In this document: in pieces, positions 49,889 to 61,300 of the stretch
Numbering within the stretch: the stretch's first letter is position 1
Layout of the letters: each line of letters starts with the position of its first letter
NCBI RefSeq assembly: GCF_036417845.1
Contig: NC_090020.1
Span: forward strand, 41,834,425 to 41,898,424
From: Apteryx mantelli
Lineage: Eukaryota; Chordata; Aves; Apterygiformes; Apterygidae
Direction: 5' to 3'
DNA: 64,000 bases
The notes under the pieces: model-generated
What the model was told of the DNA's origin: nothing
Databases searched by the model: none
The model's input: only the letters and a program-made list of their open reading frames with translations
Position numbers and translations under genes: made by a program

Positions 49889-50281
49889 CAGCTAACAGAG
49901 GCAGCGAACACACGCAGCAGTTTGCGCAGCAGTGTTTGGGCTCTGACTTGGACTTGAGGATCTTGTTGGAAGTTGTGGGCTTTCGGAGGACCCCCGAGGA
50001 ACTAGCAGGTGATTGCTGTGAACAGGAAAGGGGAAGCTAGGCAAGGACAACTGCAGGAGGCCTTGACTTCTCCTGGGAAAAGCTCGTGGGAAAAGCTCTA
50101 GCTAGGAGTGGCTGCTGCTAACGAGCTCTCTTGGTTGCCCCTGACCAGAGGGAGTTGGGGCCTTTGATCCCGGTGGCCCTTGATTAGGGCAGGTCAAGCA
50201 CCCTCTTAGCCAGTGCTAGGGAGAGGCCTATATAAGAGCCAGGCCTAGAGCGCAGCCAACAGAGGCAGAAGTTTGCGCAGG
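49889..50281 (+). repeat. Partial tandem promoter unit in the CR1 copy B 5' UTR
   Basis: The element's first bases (CAGCTAACAGAGGC at 49889) recur as CAGCCAACAGAGGC at 50253, again 364 bp downstream. The second unit is shortened by about 15 bp relative to copy A before rejoining at GTTTGCGCAG. This confirms that the arrangement belongs to the source element and is not private to one copy. Confidence 0.65.
50229..50236 (+). promoter_or_regulatory. TATA box of CR1 copy B
   Basis: TATATAAG, identical in sequence and context to 849-856 in copy A, 24 bp before the internal repeat of the element's 5' end. Confidence 0.55.
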
Positions 50282-50323
50282 AAGGTACCTTTGTTTCTGT
50301 TCCCTGTGGCGTACGTTTCAAGT

Positions 50324-51385
50324 ATGGTCGTGACACGCCGCAGAGCGCGTTCCCCAGCGGCTGTTGGAGTTGCTGTGTCAGAGGCTGGGACCCAGACCGA
50401 CCCTCTGACAGTAGATGCAGCTCTGCAGGTCTGAGGCTGCAGGGAGTGCTTGGGGCCTCTCCAGGAGGCCTGGGCTGGCAGCCAGCTCTCCTGCAGGAGG
50501 TGTCCTGCTGCTGATGAGCTGTGTCGTCAGGTAAGGGAGTTACGGGAGGAGGTCAGTAGGCTGCGCAGCATCCGAGAAGCGGAGCAAGAGATAGACAGGG
50601 TATTCTCGGAGACTGTGCAGCTTCGGGAGCCCCAACCCCCCACAGCAGTGGAGTTGCCAGAGGGCTCTGTGCCGTGTGACACGGTACATCATGACACCGT
50701 GGAAGAAGGCTGGAAACTGGTCACTGCTCGTGGGAGGAGAAAGGCTCCTACTCCTCCTGAAGACCTGAAGCTGAAGAACAGGTTTAGTGCCCTCCAGGAT
50801 GAGGAGGAGATGGGCATGGCTGCCAGGGAAGTACCTGGGACAACAGACCCTGTGCCCTGCCGGAACGCCCGGAAGAAGCGGCGGGTGATTGCTGTAGGGG
50901 ACTCCCTGCTGCAGGGGACGGAGGCATCTATCTGCCGACCTGACCTCATGTCTAGAGAGGTTTGTGGCCTGCCGGGGGCTCGTGTGAGAGATGTCATGCA
51001 AAGACTGCCAAGGCTCGTCCATGCTTCGGACTATTACCCACTGCTGCTCTTTCATGTGGGCGCCAATGACACCAAGGGCAAACTGGAGACCATCAAGCAG
51101 GATTTCAGAGCTCTGGGGATGGTGGTCAAGGGTCTGGGAGCCCAGGTCATCTTCTCCTCAATCCTGCCAGTGAGGGGGATGGATGAGAGGAGGAGGAGAC
51201 GGACTTCCCAGGTTAACGACTGGCTGCGCCGCTGGTGTTGGCAACAGGGTTTTGGTTTCTACGACCATGGGACCCTGTTTGAAGATCAACAGCTGCTGGG
51301 GAGAGATGGGATCCGCCTCACTAAGCAGGGCACGCGGGTCTTTGCCAACAGGTTGGCCAGCCTGGTAAGGAGGGCTTTAAACTAG
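50324..51385 (+). pseudogene. CR1 ORF1 (copy B): CX2C motif, coiled coil, SGNH/GDSL esterase-like domain; one in-frame stop
   Basis: Same protein as ORF1 of copy A, but with an intact C-terminus. From ATG 50324 the frame meets TGA at codon 37 (50432-50434), then stays open for 316 codons to TAG 51383-51385. The CX2C-x14-CX2C motif, coiled-coil-like Leu/Glu/Arg segment, GDSLLQ (block I) and GAND (block III) are all present. Block V reads D328-G-I-R331 where SGNH hydrolases have D-x-x-H, so the catalytic His appears to be Arg. About 22 substitutions in ~1,060 bp separate it from copy A by hand count. The longest open stretch begins with a non-ATG codon, so the true start cannot be placed without assuming the TGA is a defect. 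Confidence 0.85.
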
Positions 51386-51486
51386 GAAAGACGGGGGAAG
51401 GGGAGAGTTATAGTGCCAGGGTAGCTGGCAAAAGACAGCTCAAGTCGGGATGCCTCCAGCAGGTGAATGCAGCCAGGGAAGTGCGC

Positions 51487-52851
51487 ATGGGATGTGGCTA
51501 TGGAGGACCCTCTTTTACCCCTCCTGGGAAACCTGCATGCTTGATCACCTCCCTGAAATGCCTGTACACCAATGCACGCAGCATGGGGAGCAAACAGGAA
51601 GAACTAGAGATGTGTGTGCAGTCACAGGGCCATGATCTCATTGCCATTACAGAGACATGGTGCGATAGCTCGCATGACTGGAGTGCTGTCATGGATGGCT
51701 ACGTGCTTTTTAGGGAAGACAGGCCAGGCAAGCGAGGTGGTGGAGTTGCTCTTTATGTGAGAGAGCAACTGGAATGTATTGAGCTGTGCCTAGGGGTGGA
51801 TGAAGAGCGAGTCGAGAGCTTCTGGGTAAGGATTAAAGGTCAGGCTAGCATGGGTGACACTGTTGTGGGTGTTTACTACAGGCCACCTGATCAGGAAGAG
51901 GAAGTCGATGGGGCCTTCTACAGACAGCTGGAAGTAGCCTCACGATCCCAGGCCCTGGTTCTCATGGGGGACTTCAACCACCCTGATATCTGCTGGAAAG
52001 ACAACACAGCTAGGCACAAACAGTCCCGGAGGTTCCTGCAGAGCATTGGTGACAACTTCTTGACACAGGTGGTGGGGGAGCCAACAAGGAGAGGTGTGCT
52101 GCTGGACCTTGTACTAACAAACAAAGAAGGACTGGTGGAAGATGTGAAGGTCAGGGGCAGCCTTGTCTGCAGTGACCACGAGATGGTGGAGTTCAGGATC
52201 CTGCGAGGAGGAGGCAGGGCACTAAGTAGGATCGCAACCCTGGACTTCAGGAGAGCAAACTTTGGCCTCTTCAGGGACCTACTTGGAGGAATCCCATGGG
52301 TGAGGGCCCTAGAAGGAAGGGGCGTTCAAGAGAGCTGGTTAATATTCAAATATCACTTCCTCCAGGCTCAAGAGCGGTGCATCCCTATGAGTAGGAAGTC
52401 AAGCAAAGGAGGCAGGAGACCTGCATGGATGAGCAAGGAGCTCCTGGCAAAACTCAACCAGAAGAAGGAAGTCTACAGAAAGTGGAAAGGGGGACAGGCC
52501 ACTTGGGAGGAATATAGGAACATTGTCAGAGTATGCAGGGATGCGATGAGGAAGGCTAAGGCCCGTTTGGAATTAAATCTGGCTAGAGATGTCAAGGACA
52601 ACAAGAAGGGCTTCTTCAAATACATCAGCAGCAAGAGGAAGACTAGGGAAAATGTGGGCCCTTTGCTGAATGGGGTGGGTGCCCTGGTGACAAAGGATGC
52701 AGAGAAGGCAGAGTTACTGAATGCCGCCTTTGCTTCAGTCTTTACTGCTCAGGCCAGCCCTCAGGAACCCCAGATCCTGGAGGCAAGAGAGAAAGTCTGG
52801 AGAAAGGAAGACTTTCCCTTGGTGGAGGAGGATCGGGTTAGAGATCATTGA
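51487..52851 (+). CDS. CR1 ORF2 N-terminal part (copy B): APE-type endonuclease
   Basis: Endonuclease half of ORF2, starting at the first in-frame ATG (51487; the frame is open upstream through GTG 51463). The motifs match copy A: Asn29 in YTNARS, Glu56 in ITETW, Tyr130 in YYRPP, GDFN (162, 164) and SDH (230-231). It ends at the shared TGA 52849-52851. Compared with copy A only nine residues differ over 462 codons, all in the first ~60 or last ~40, and the central 943 bp are identical at DNA level. The catalytic residues look intact, so the fragment could encode an endonuclease domain without RT. Confidence 0.88.
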   Translation: MGCGYGGPSFTPPGKPACLITSLKCLYTNARSMGSKQEELEMCVQSQGHDLIAITETWCDSSHDWSAVMDGYVLFREDRPGKRGGGVALYVREQLECIELCLGVDEERVESFWVRIKGQASMGDTVVGVYYRPPDQEEEVDGAFYRQLEVASRSQALVLMGDFNHPDICWKDNTARHKQSRRFLQSIGDNFLTQVVGEPTRRGVLLDLVLTNKEGLVEDVKVRGSLVCSDHEMVEFRILRGGGRALSRIATLDFRRANFGLFRDLLGGIPWVRALEGRGVQESWLIFKYHFLQAQERCIPMSRKSSKGGRRPAWMSKELLAKLNQKKEVYRKWKGGQATWEEYRNIVRVCRDAMRKAKARLELNLARDVKDNKKGFFKYISSKRKTRENVGPLLNGVGALVTKDAEKAELLNAAFASVFTAQASPQEPQILEAREKVWRKEDFPLVEEDRVRDH

Positions 52852-54323
52852 AGCAAACCTGACACCCACAAATCCATGGGCCCTGATGGGATGCACCCAC
52901 GAGTGCTGAGGGAGCTGGCGGATGTCATTGCTAAGCCACTCTCCATCATCTTTGAAAGGTCATGGAGAACAGGAGAGGTGCCTGAGGACTGGAAGAAAGC
53001 CAGTGTCACCCCAGTCTTCAAAAAGGGCAAGAAGGAGGACCCAGGGAACTACAGGCCAGTCCGCCTCACCTGCATCCCTGGAAAGGTGATGGAGCAGCTC
53101 ATCCTGGAGGCCATCTCCAAGCATGTGGAGGACAAGAAGGTGATCAGGAGTAGTCAGCATGGCTTCACCAAGGGGAAATCATGCCTAACCAATCTGATAG
53201 CCTTCTCTGATGGAATGACTGGCTGGGTAGATGAGGGGAGAGCAGTGGATGCTGTCTACCTTGACTTCAGCAAGGCTTTTGACACCGTCTCCCATGACAT
53301 CCTCATAGACAAGCTCAGGAAGTGTGGGCTGGATGAGTGGAGAGTGAGGTGGATTGAGAACTGGCTGAATGGCAGAGCTCAGAGAGTTGTGATCAGTGGC
53401 ACAGAGTCTAGTTGGAGACCTGTAGCTAGCAGTGTCCCCCAGGGGTCAGTACTGGGTCCAGTCTTGTTCAACTTCTTCATCAATGACCTTGATGAAGGCA
53501 CAGAGTGCACCCTCAGCAAGTTTGCTGACGATACAAAACTGGGAGGAGTGGCTGATACACCAGAGGGCTGTGCTGCCATTCAAAGAGACTTGGACAGGCT
53601 GGAGAGGTGGGCAGAGAGGAACCTCATGAAGTTCAACAAAGGCAAGTGCAGGGTCCTGCACCTAGGGAAGAATAACCCCGTGCACCAGTACAGGTTGGAG
53701 GCTGACCTGCTGGAAAGCAGCTCTGCTGAGAAGGACCTGGGAGTGCTGGTGGACACCAAGTTAAGCATGAGGCAGCAATGTGCCCTTGTGGCCAAGAAGG
53801 CCAATGGTATCCTGGGGTGCATCAGGAAGAGTGTTGCCAGCAGGTCAAGGGAGGTGATTCTCCCCCTCTACTTAGCCCTGGTGAGGCCACGTCTGGAGTG
53901 CTGTGTCCAGTTCTGGGCTCCCCAGTACAAGAGGGATGCGGCACTACTGGAGCAAGTCCAGCGAAGGGCTACAAAGATGATTCGGGGATTGTAGCATCTC
54001 TCTTATGAGGAAAGGCTGAGAGAGCTGGGCCTGTTTAGCCTGGAGAAGAGAAGGCTGAGGGGGGATCTTATCAATGCGTACAAGTATCTGAAGGGAGGGT
54101 GTCGAGAAGATGGGACCAGACTCTTTTCAGTGGTGCCCAGCGACAGGACGTGAGGCAACGGGCACAAACTGAAACACAGGCAGTTCCATCTGAACATGAG
54201 AAAAAAATTTTCACTGTGAGGGTGACAGAGCACTGGAACAGGTTGCCCAGAGAGGTGGTGGAGTCTCCTTCTCTGGAGATATTCAAAACCCGCCTGGATG
54301 CAATCCTGTGCAATGTGCTCTAG
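52852..54323 (+). pseudogene. CR1 ORF2 C-terminal part (copy B): reverse transcriptase, broken
   Basis: RT half of ORF2 in the same frame as the endonuclease segment after the shared TGA; first ATG 52876. The motif order is as in copy [27 protein letters not shown] (motif A), [10 protein letters not shown] (motif B), FADD (motif C). It is cut by TAG 53992-53994, where copy A has GAG, then by TGA 54151-54153, where copy A has CGA (a CpG-type C-to-T change). A one-base frameshift follows in the A/T homopolymer near 54200-54215, after which the last ~35 codons to stop 54321-54323 lie in another frame. The catalytic core precedes these lesions, but the C-terminal domain is lost, so an active product is unlikely. 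Confidence 0.88.
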
Positions 54324-54395
54324 GTGACCCTGCTTGAGCAAGGGGGGTTGGACTAGATGATCTCCAGAGGTCCCTTCCAACCTCAGTGATTCTGT
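54324..54395 (+). other. CR1 copy B 3' UTR: hairpin and terminal octamer
   Basis: GGTTGGA (54346-54352) can pair with TCCAACC (54376-54382), and one GATTCTGT octamer follows (54388-54395), then GAT of a possible second. This is the conserved CR1 3' end, with one octamer fewer than copy A. Confidence 0.85.
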
Positions 54396-54880
54396 GATAT
54401 ATAGAAAGTGTGACTATATTGCCACTGTGCATTGCACCATGCTATAGTCACATAGTATTCGTAAACTAAATCATTTGAAAAGTATCTCAAATCATCTTCT
54501 CTGTCAAACCACTACAAAAAAGGCAGAGGTTGTTAGTTCTCAGGAAATGATCTAATGCTCCCCAGTATACTCTTATTTTGTCTCATTTTTTTTAGCTTGG
54601 ATTCCCATTTGTAGATGCATCCAGGCTCATCATGTATTTTAAAAGTATATTCTGCTATCATGTGATATAAAATGGGATATACCACTAAGCACATGGTAAT
54701 CAGTCACCTACCTTCTTTCTCTTTTTCCTCCTCTTTCATTTTAGCATGCTTCTGGAAGGCAAATATGGCTATCCGGCCATATTGAATTATTTTCCCTCTC
54801 TAAAAGAAGGTGATCAGTTACCTGGATGGCAAGTGAAAGTCTGTCTGAGATACCTCCATTTTTGCTACAGTTTAGGAGTT

Positions 54881-54981
54881 ACTGAGTTAAATTACCAGAT
54901 AAATTAACTGAGTTAAATTACTGAGTTAATAACTGAGATAAATTACTGAGTTAAACTACCAGATAAAATACCAGATTAAAT
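54881..54981. repeat. Irregular AT-rich minisatellite
   Basis: About four degenerate copies of two alternating words, ACTGAGTTAAATT and ACCAGATAAAT(T/A), arranged in tandem over ~100 bp. Confidence 0.8.
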
Positions 54982-55265
54982 AGGCCAAAAAGACTAGTTA
55001 AAGTGAATGAGTTTATCTGTGTTTCTTTCTTTTCTTTCAAAATGTTCTGCAAACAAAAACACAACAGGAACATGATCATCTACAGCACTTCCCATTACTC
55101 TGTCTATCCATTCAGTCTGACATTTACGGTTTTAGGACCAAATATGGGAGCCAGAGAAAAACAAGTCCTTTCAAACGCTTCCTACAAAACAAAGTTCTTC
55201 TCTCATTCGACTAGTTAAAAGAAAAGAAGCTTCAAAAAACAAACCATGTAGTAGTAGATAGAAAC

Positions 55266-55308
55266 TGTAAACACGTTTAACATGTTAAACGTGTAAACAT
55301 GTAAACAC
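55266..55308. promoter_or_regulatory. 24-bp perfect palindrome with forkhead-like motifs
   Basis: 55271-55294 is a perfect 24-bp palindrome centred on CATG, with half-site ACACGTTTAACA. GTAAACA, a forkhead-box core, occurs at 55267, 55293 and 55301 in and around it. A binding-site cluster is inference; the palindrome itself is directly visible. Confidence 0.4.
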
Positions 55309-58300
55309 AAAAGATTTCACCTAACATTTCAAGCATACTTAAAGCTTACTACACACCTAGAAAATACTAAATTTTAAATGCTTTTCAGTCAACAGACTAA
55401 AACTAGCCCAATTTTAATATGTTATCTCTTTTACCATTTCAGTTATTACGTTTGTAACTTATTATATTTCATTGTAATACAAGAAGCTTTATGTTCTCAT
55501 GACTCATTAATTGCAAGCAGTGAGATTTGGACAGAGGAAGGAACCAAATCTTACATACGTAACAGACAGCAGTATAAGAAAAACAATTTTTTGTCTTCAG
55601 CACTTTCCTACAGGTCAAGGGCAAGGAAAGGGGCAAGAAAAAGCAAAAGTAAAACAAAAGCAAAAGGAAGAAAAAGACTTTCTGAAAAAAGTAAAAGGTT
55701 ATTATTTTACTGGCCATACCCAGTAAAAGGTTATTATTAATCACAGCTAAAATACACCTTTATAAAAAAGATCCACAATTAGCTTTTTTTTCCCAGTAAA
55801 TGAATTTTAATACTTACTTCCAACAGAAATACCTTCAGCGTATGAATTTCATTTGGTAGAAGGGTGCCTTAAATTAGGTGTTGGCATAGAGCTACTCATA
55901 GTTTCCCTCATGTTCCTGGTACCTTTTGTTCCCGCAAGGACATAGTTCACAGTAACTTGTGCTTTCATTTGTTCTGAGATTTCAAGCGTCTGGGAGCAAA
56001 CAATCATTTAAGCAGCTATATAGCGTTTCACCTAAATCTTAGCCCTCATTCTGGCTGACCAATATACATCTAGTGTTCTCCGCATGTATCACTTCTGAGC
56101 GAATGAATCACAACATCCAGCTTAAAATACTGTTAGATGAAGCGCTGCATTCTAATTGCAGTACTTAAAACAATCACGACCAATCTGAGGCCTGTAATTT
56201 TACCACTGCCTTACTAAATCTTCTAAATTGAGAAGTATCAATTTGCAAATGCTAATGAAATTCGTTTGACTGTAGTTGTTAATGATTAAGTTTGTGGACT
56301 TCACTGAAAACAACACTAATGATGCAAGCAAATATATAATAAATGGTTGTATGCATATTGTGTTTGTTTGAAGATTATTGCTATGTAAGACTGAAAATCT
56401 TTTAGATAGAGCTTCATGATTTTTTTCTGTAGTTTGCATGGATTCTAATGCTTATAAACAGTATTATTACAAGAATACTAGAATCTTAAACCTATGATAA
56501 AATACGTGCAGAGCCTTTCATTTTCTTGCCCACTAAAGGGTCCAAGTCCTTCAGTCAAAGGATGAGCGCCTCCAAGGCTGAAAACAGTTTGGCTACCATA
56601 CCTGTTCAGTCTGTGGTTTCTCTCGAACCTGTCTACCCAAGTTCCAACAAAAGCAAGCTGTGGGGTTTTTTTGTTTTTTTTCTTTTTTTTTTAAGATATG
56701 TACACCTACCTCGATAGACTCCAGCAACTCATTTCGCAACAAGCTGTTTGGCAACAGTCAGGAGCTGTTGGACACTAGCAGTTTGAGATAAACTTAATGA
56801 TGAGAAGTTTTCTCATCCCTTTGGGATATCCAGTCTTCCAGAAGATTTCTTTGGGATGAGAATACCTTTTAGATCACAAGATCACTGAGATTTTTCATTC
56901 AGCAATGGCTCTCAATTCTCACATGCCCATATATTATAAATTGAACAGGTGATGTACTGCTGGCAGCCCATTCCTGGTTCTCTCTTTGATGGCAGCTCCT
57001 TCTCACCATGAACAGTGCTGGAGCATCTAAAGGGCAACAAGGTGAATGCAGGCTAGAAACTGGAGATCACCTGGCTGTCAGGTTTTCTGTGAGCTGAATG
57101 CACAACAATGTGTGCATGTTATTTATATGCCCTATTACTGCGAATGTGCACGCAACAGTGGTTAAGATGAATGCTCCTAATATGCTTGCATTTTCAGATC
57201 TAGACATAAAACACTCCCCACTAATCCATATATTCTTTTTATCACTGATTTTGAATCCTGAAATAACCTAACAAAATGGCATTCTACCTTTAGGTCATTT
57301 AAAGAAAAAATTTTTTTAAAAAATCAAATGTTCCATAGCTTAAAAAAAAGAACTTAAAAGAATTCAGGTCTCATCATAATAACATTGTTGATATGAAAGG
57401 ATTTCACAAAACATTTTTATTGTGACAAGAATGCACGAGTAAATGATTGTATCCAGATTCTGAAATCATGTTAACTGTGTCCCTATTGTACAATTTTTGT
57501 TGCTAAAGTCGAATAGCTGTGAAATCTGTAAAGATACTAGAACAGTATTCATAACAATAGATATCTAAATGGATAAAATAAGATCTGCACATGTAGTACC
57601 CAAACATGACATGCACAGACTAGGTTTTAGAATGCCTTTAGAATGACCTATATTTTAAACACAGATTTTTAATAGGTATCACTTGTCTTTGTTCCAGCTG
57701 ATACCTCCTCTTCCTTTTATTACTATGACTTTCCCAATTCTATCCACTGCCAATTCCAATTCAGTCGCTGCAATGCCAACACCCTTACTCTTAGATGCCA
57801 ACAGGTGAACCATGTGTGCTTAACTTCCAAAACCAGGACTCCCACAGTTATCTTTTTGTGGTGTTCAAATATTAACTACACTTTCTGCAGAGCTCCTGGC
57901 TATTTATAACCCCTTCAACAATTGGAGGGCTTCTGAGGAGTTCTTGGCTATGGACTGTTGCCTCTTTCTACCTGTACAGCCTGTTCTTGGAGAGCACGCA
58001 CACAATCCAGCAAGGGGACGTGGCATCACACAAGCTCCAGCTACCACCCAGGCCTTGTTTTTCAACAAGCCAGCAATTCAAATAGGTCATATCATACCTG
58101 CGGGGAGAATCTGCTACTTCTCAATGCATCATAAAAAGAGAAAACTTGTAATGATAAGTGAGCTACTCCTTAACTTCTAACTTCAAAATTTCAGGTGAGT
58201 TCCTAAGGAAGTAGATGAAGTGACACAAATCCAAGTTCAAGAACCTGTCCTGAATCTGTCACATTCTCAGCGTAACAGATTTGTAAGTCATTCTACTTTG

Positions 58301-61300
58301 CAGATCCCATTGGTAGCCACAATTTACAGTTAAGAAATGTGTTTTAATTTGAGAACTTATTAAAAAAATCCTAATACAAAAAGATTATCAGTTTCTCTTC
58401 TAAGTTTTTTCTTCACTAGAAGAGGTGAGATGTTGCCTGACAAAGTTAATTATTTCCCCTCCTCTATGAGAACTGAGAAATTAATGGATGAAGCAATGCT
58501 GTAAGTCAAATAAATTGGGATTTTAATAGGGCAATTATCTTCTATGAAAAAAAAAAAACAACTTGTCTTGGAGCACTAGCATGACAAATTCTGACCAAGA
58601 ATCTACATTCATTGTATACTGCATATAATGCCCGAGCTCACCTGTTTTATGAGGTTCTCATCCCAACTATGGATACAAATGAAACTTCCTCGTAAAAGTG
58701 TAATGGCCTAAAATGCCATCTTCTCCTTTCTTTGCGTGCTGCACTGCATCACTGGGTTTAGCAGCTCCATAGTCCACCCTTTCCTTCTTGGGATCCCCAC
58801 AGCAGATTAATCATTCTCCAATTCCCATTTCCAATTAATCTCACTCTTCCTCCAGTGATAATATAATGCCCAAGGTTCAATTACAGAGATTTTCCCATGT
58901 ATCAGGCTCTCTTGTAAGGTTTTCCCTTCTACTGCAAGATAACAAACTCCTTGGTGACCCATGATCAGCACAGTCTGCTTGCAGCATTTTGCTTCAGTTC
59001 CTGGTAATTTCCAGCTTTTTGGCTGCTGCATCTGTCTTCTTCAGGCAGCATCTGCCCTGCTGCTGGATTCAGCACCTTGCTCTTCCAGTTCCCCAGGCCA
59101 CTCAGGTGCTGCCTAATAATTTCTCATAGATTTTGCTTGCAGTAGAGGAAGCATTTCCAAGTGGGAAAAAAAAGGTTGTAGAGATAGAAAAATAAACATT
59201 TTAAAATACAGCTAATTAAAATACAGCTAATTACTAAATAAAAATGCTTTGTTTGAAGTGGAGCCTGTGTCAATATCATTGGATCCTAAAAATAAACATT
59301 AAGCCGATGTATTGTAGTATACAACAAATAAGCAACAATACAGTTGGATTCTGGAAACAACTGTGAAATTCCCTCCTGAACAGAGTCAGGTCCCAAACCC
59401 AACAGCCAAAAAGTGTGTATTCAGAGACCCCAACAGGTGGCAAATGTACAACAAGCCTTATAATCGCAAATCTGTAAATCAAAGAAATACAAAGGACTGT
59501 AGAAAAACACAAAAGTAAGTAGCAATATTCATTGAGAAGCTATATAAATGAGGTTTTATCAAAAGCAGGATTAGGACTATAGTTAATTAGTATTTTCTTT
59601 AACTGGCTTAGGGCATAAAGTTCCTCACAAATGAAATGTATGAGGAACAACAAATAAAACAAACAAAAAAACCAAGCAATCTACAAAGACCAAAAAACAT
59701 AGTCAGTGTATTGTTACAGTCGGCAATTTGATGAATCTAGTGAGCATGTACATAAATATAAGTGTATTCTAATTAAGACAGCCAGGCTACAGCGAAATGG
59801 CATAAATGTTTATTTTATTAGCTCATACGGGGGAAGAACACTGTTGAGCCAATAGTCCTCTGCGTGACTGCCTGAGCCTGTTGTTCCCATGTGGGGAAAC
59901 TCCAGCAACGGCCCGTTCACTGGTCCAACAAAGAAAGTGCTGGAGCACATTCAGCTTTGCACGTCCCACTTCTCTCAGCTCAGCTAAGGAGAAAAGAACA
60001 AAAAGTTAACGATAGCTCAGTTCTCCATCATGGGTTGAGCTGTCTGAAAATTTCCCAGCAAATACTTTTCCATCAGAGACTGCTGCTTCTGTGAAATTGA
60101 AACATTTTTCTGGAAAGCACTGGTTACATCAAAACGTGCAGCAGAATCACTGGAATATTTAGCTTTTCACAGTAACATAGTCACTTCAAAATGAAATGAT
60201 GTCAGAACAGAATGTTGCTACCTTTATCATAGGCAAACATTTGACAGCAAAGAAATAGAACAGTCTGATAGGGTCAAAAAGTATTTTCAGTGCATTTTAC
60301 ATCATATGCGAGGTCTGAATTTTCAACTTTCCTTTCCTAGTAAAGTAATAATTGAGTACCTTTCTCTCCAGACAACAAAAATTATTCATTGAGTTTGCAA
60401 TATGTAATAGTAATAAAAACGGTCAATACAATGCAAGTTTGCTAAACAAAGGTGTACTTGTCACAGAGCAGGGATGTAATAGGCATTTTCTACAACCTTT
60501 GGTGCAATCATTCTTGCAGACTATCGCATCTGTTATATGAAAGAGACCATATCTAGATAATACTATACCCAATTAGGCTTGAAGACACTCAGCAATTAAG
60601 CTTCATTAGATCAAGGGTGTTGGGAGAAATGACTGAGTTATGTTACTGAGAAAAGGAAATCATTTTTAGGGTGGGGCTGGGGATTTATGGTACCTGAAGT
60701 TGTGCTAATGCTGGTCTGTGTTAAGCCCCCACTGCACCTTCCTAGTTGTATGAGGGCAAGCAACAACAATGCAGAGGAGAGCAAGCTGAGTTTCCTCCAG
60801 GCCCATAGAAAGTCAACTGATGGAGGAGATCAGTCAATATAGAGGCACAGATCATCTGGTCTGTTGACTTCTGAGGGAGAAAGGTGCTTCGGGGACCAAA
60901 TCACCAGTCTATTCCTATGGAAAGGAAAATCTATGCCAAGGAATGATAGATGTACTGGAAACTCTGAGAAAGACTTTAGCTGACTTAGTGATCTTCTATG
61001 CACATTTTGTTTTCACTCCTCAAGTCTGTGTCCACCTCCTTCTCTGGGATGAATTCAAGAAAAAGCAACACAAATCAGAACTGGCAGCTAACTTGTCTCA
61101 CAAGGGACTATTAGAAGAAAATGGTAAAGAAGCAGTTTTGAACTGGAGAGTTGCAGTATAAGAAAATAACAGTTGATTAATTAAGCAAAGCTTAATTAAA
61201 CTAAGAAAGAGGAAAGAAGTTTAAGCAATATTGGGTACAAGACAATACTGATGTTTTTAGTTGTGCGGAATGAATGGAAATGAATTCTCACTTTCATCCT

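Larger units (their letters stand above)
49889..54395 (+). mobile_element. CR1: CR1 non-LTR retrotransposon, near full length (copy B)
   Basis: A second CR1 LINE of about 4.51 kb in the same orientation, starting 49,380 bp after copy A, with the same order: TATA-containing 5' UTR (49889-50323), ORF1 (50324-51385), ORF2 (51487-54323) and a 3' UTR with one full octamer (54388-54395). The flanks differ from those of copy A and no convincing target-site duplication is visible. It shares in-frame TGAs with copy A in ORF1 (50432) and ORF2 (52849). Private lesions are TAG 53992, TGA 54151 and a one-base frameshift around 54200-54215. It is more decayed in the RT region than copy A but has a complete ORF1 C-terminus. 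The 5' UTR is 27 bp shorter because of deletions just before the ORF1 start. Confidence 0.95.

Noticed and set aside
509..54395. Segmental duplication as the origin of the two CR1 copies
   Set aside because: Sequence on both sides of each element is unrelated, and similarity stops at the element ends.
55378..55740. Lys/Arg/Ser-rich 120-codon frame
   Set aside because: It comes from purine-rich low-complexity DNA; there is no domain or conserved start context.
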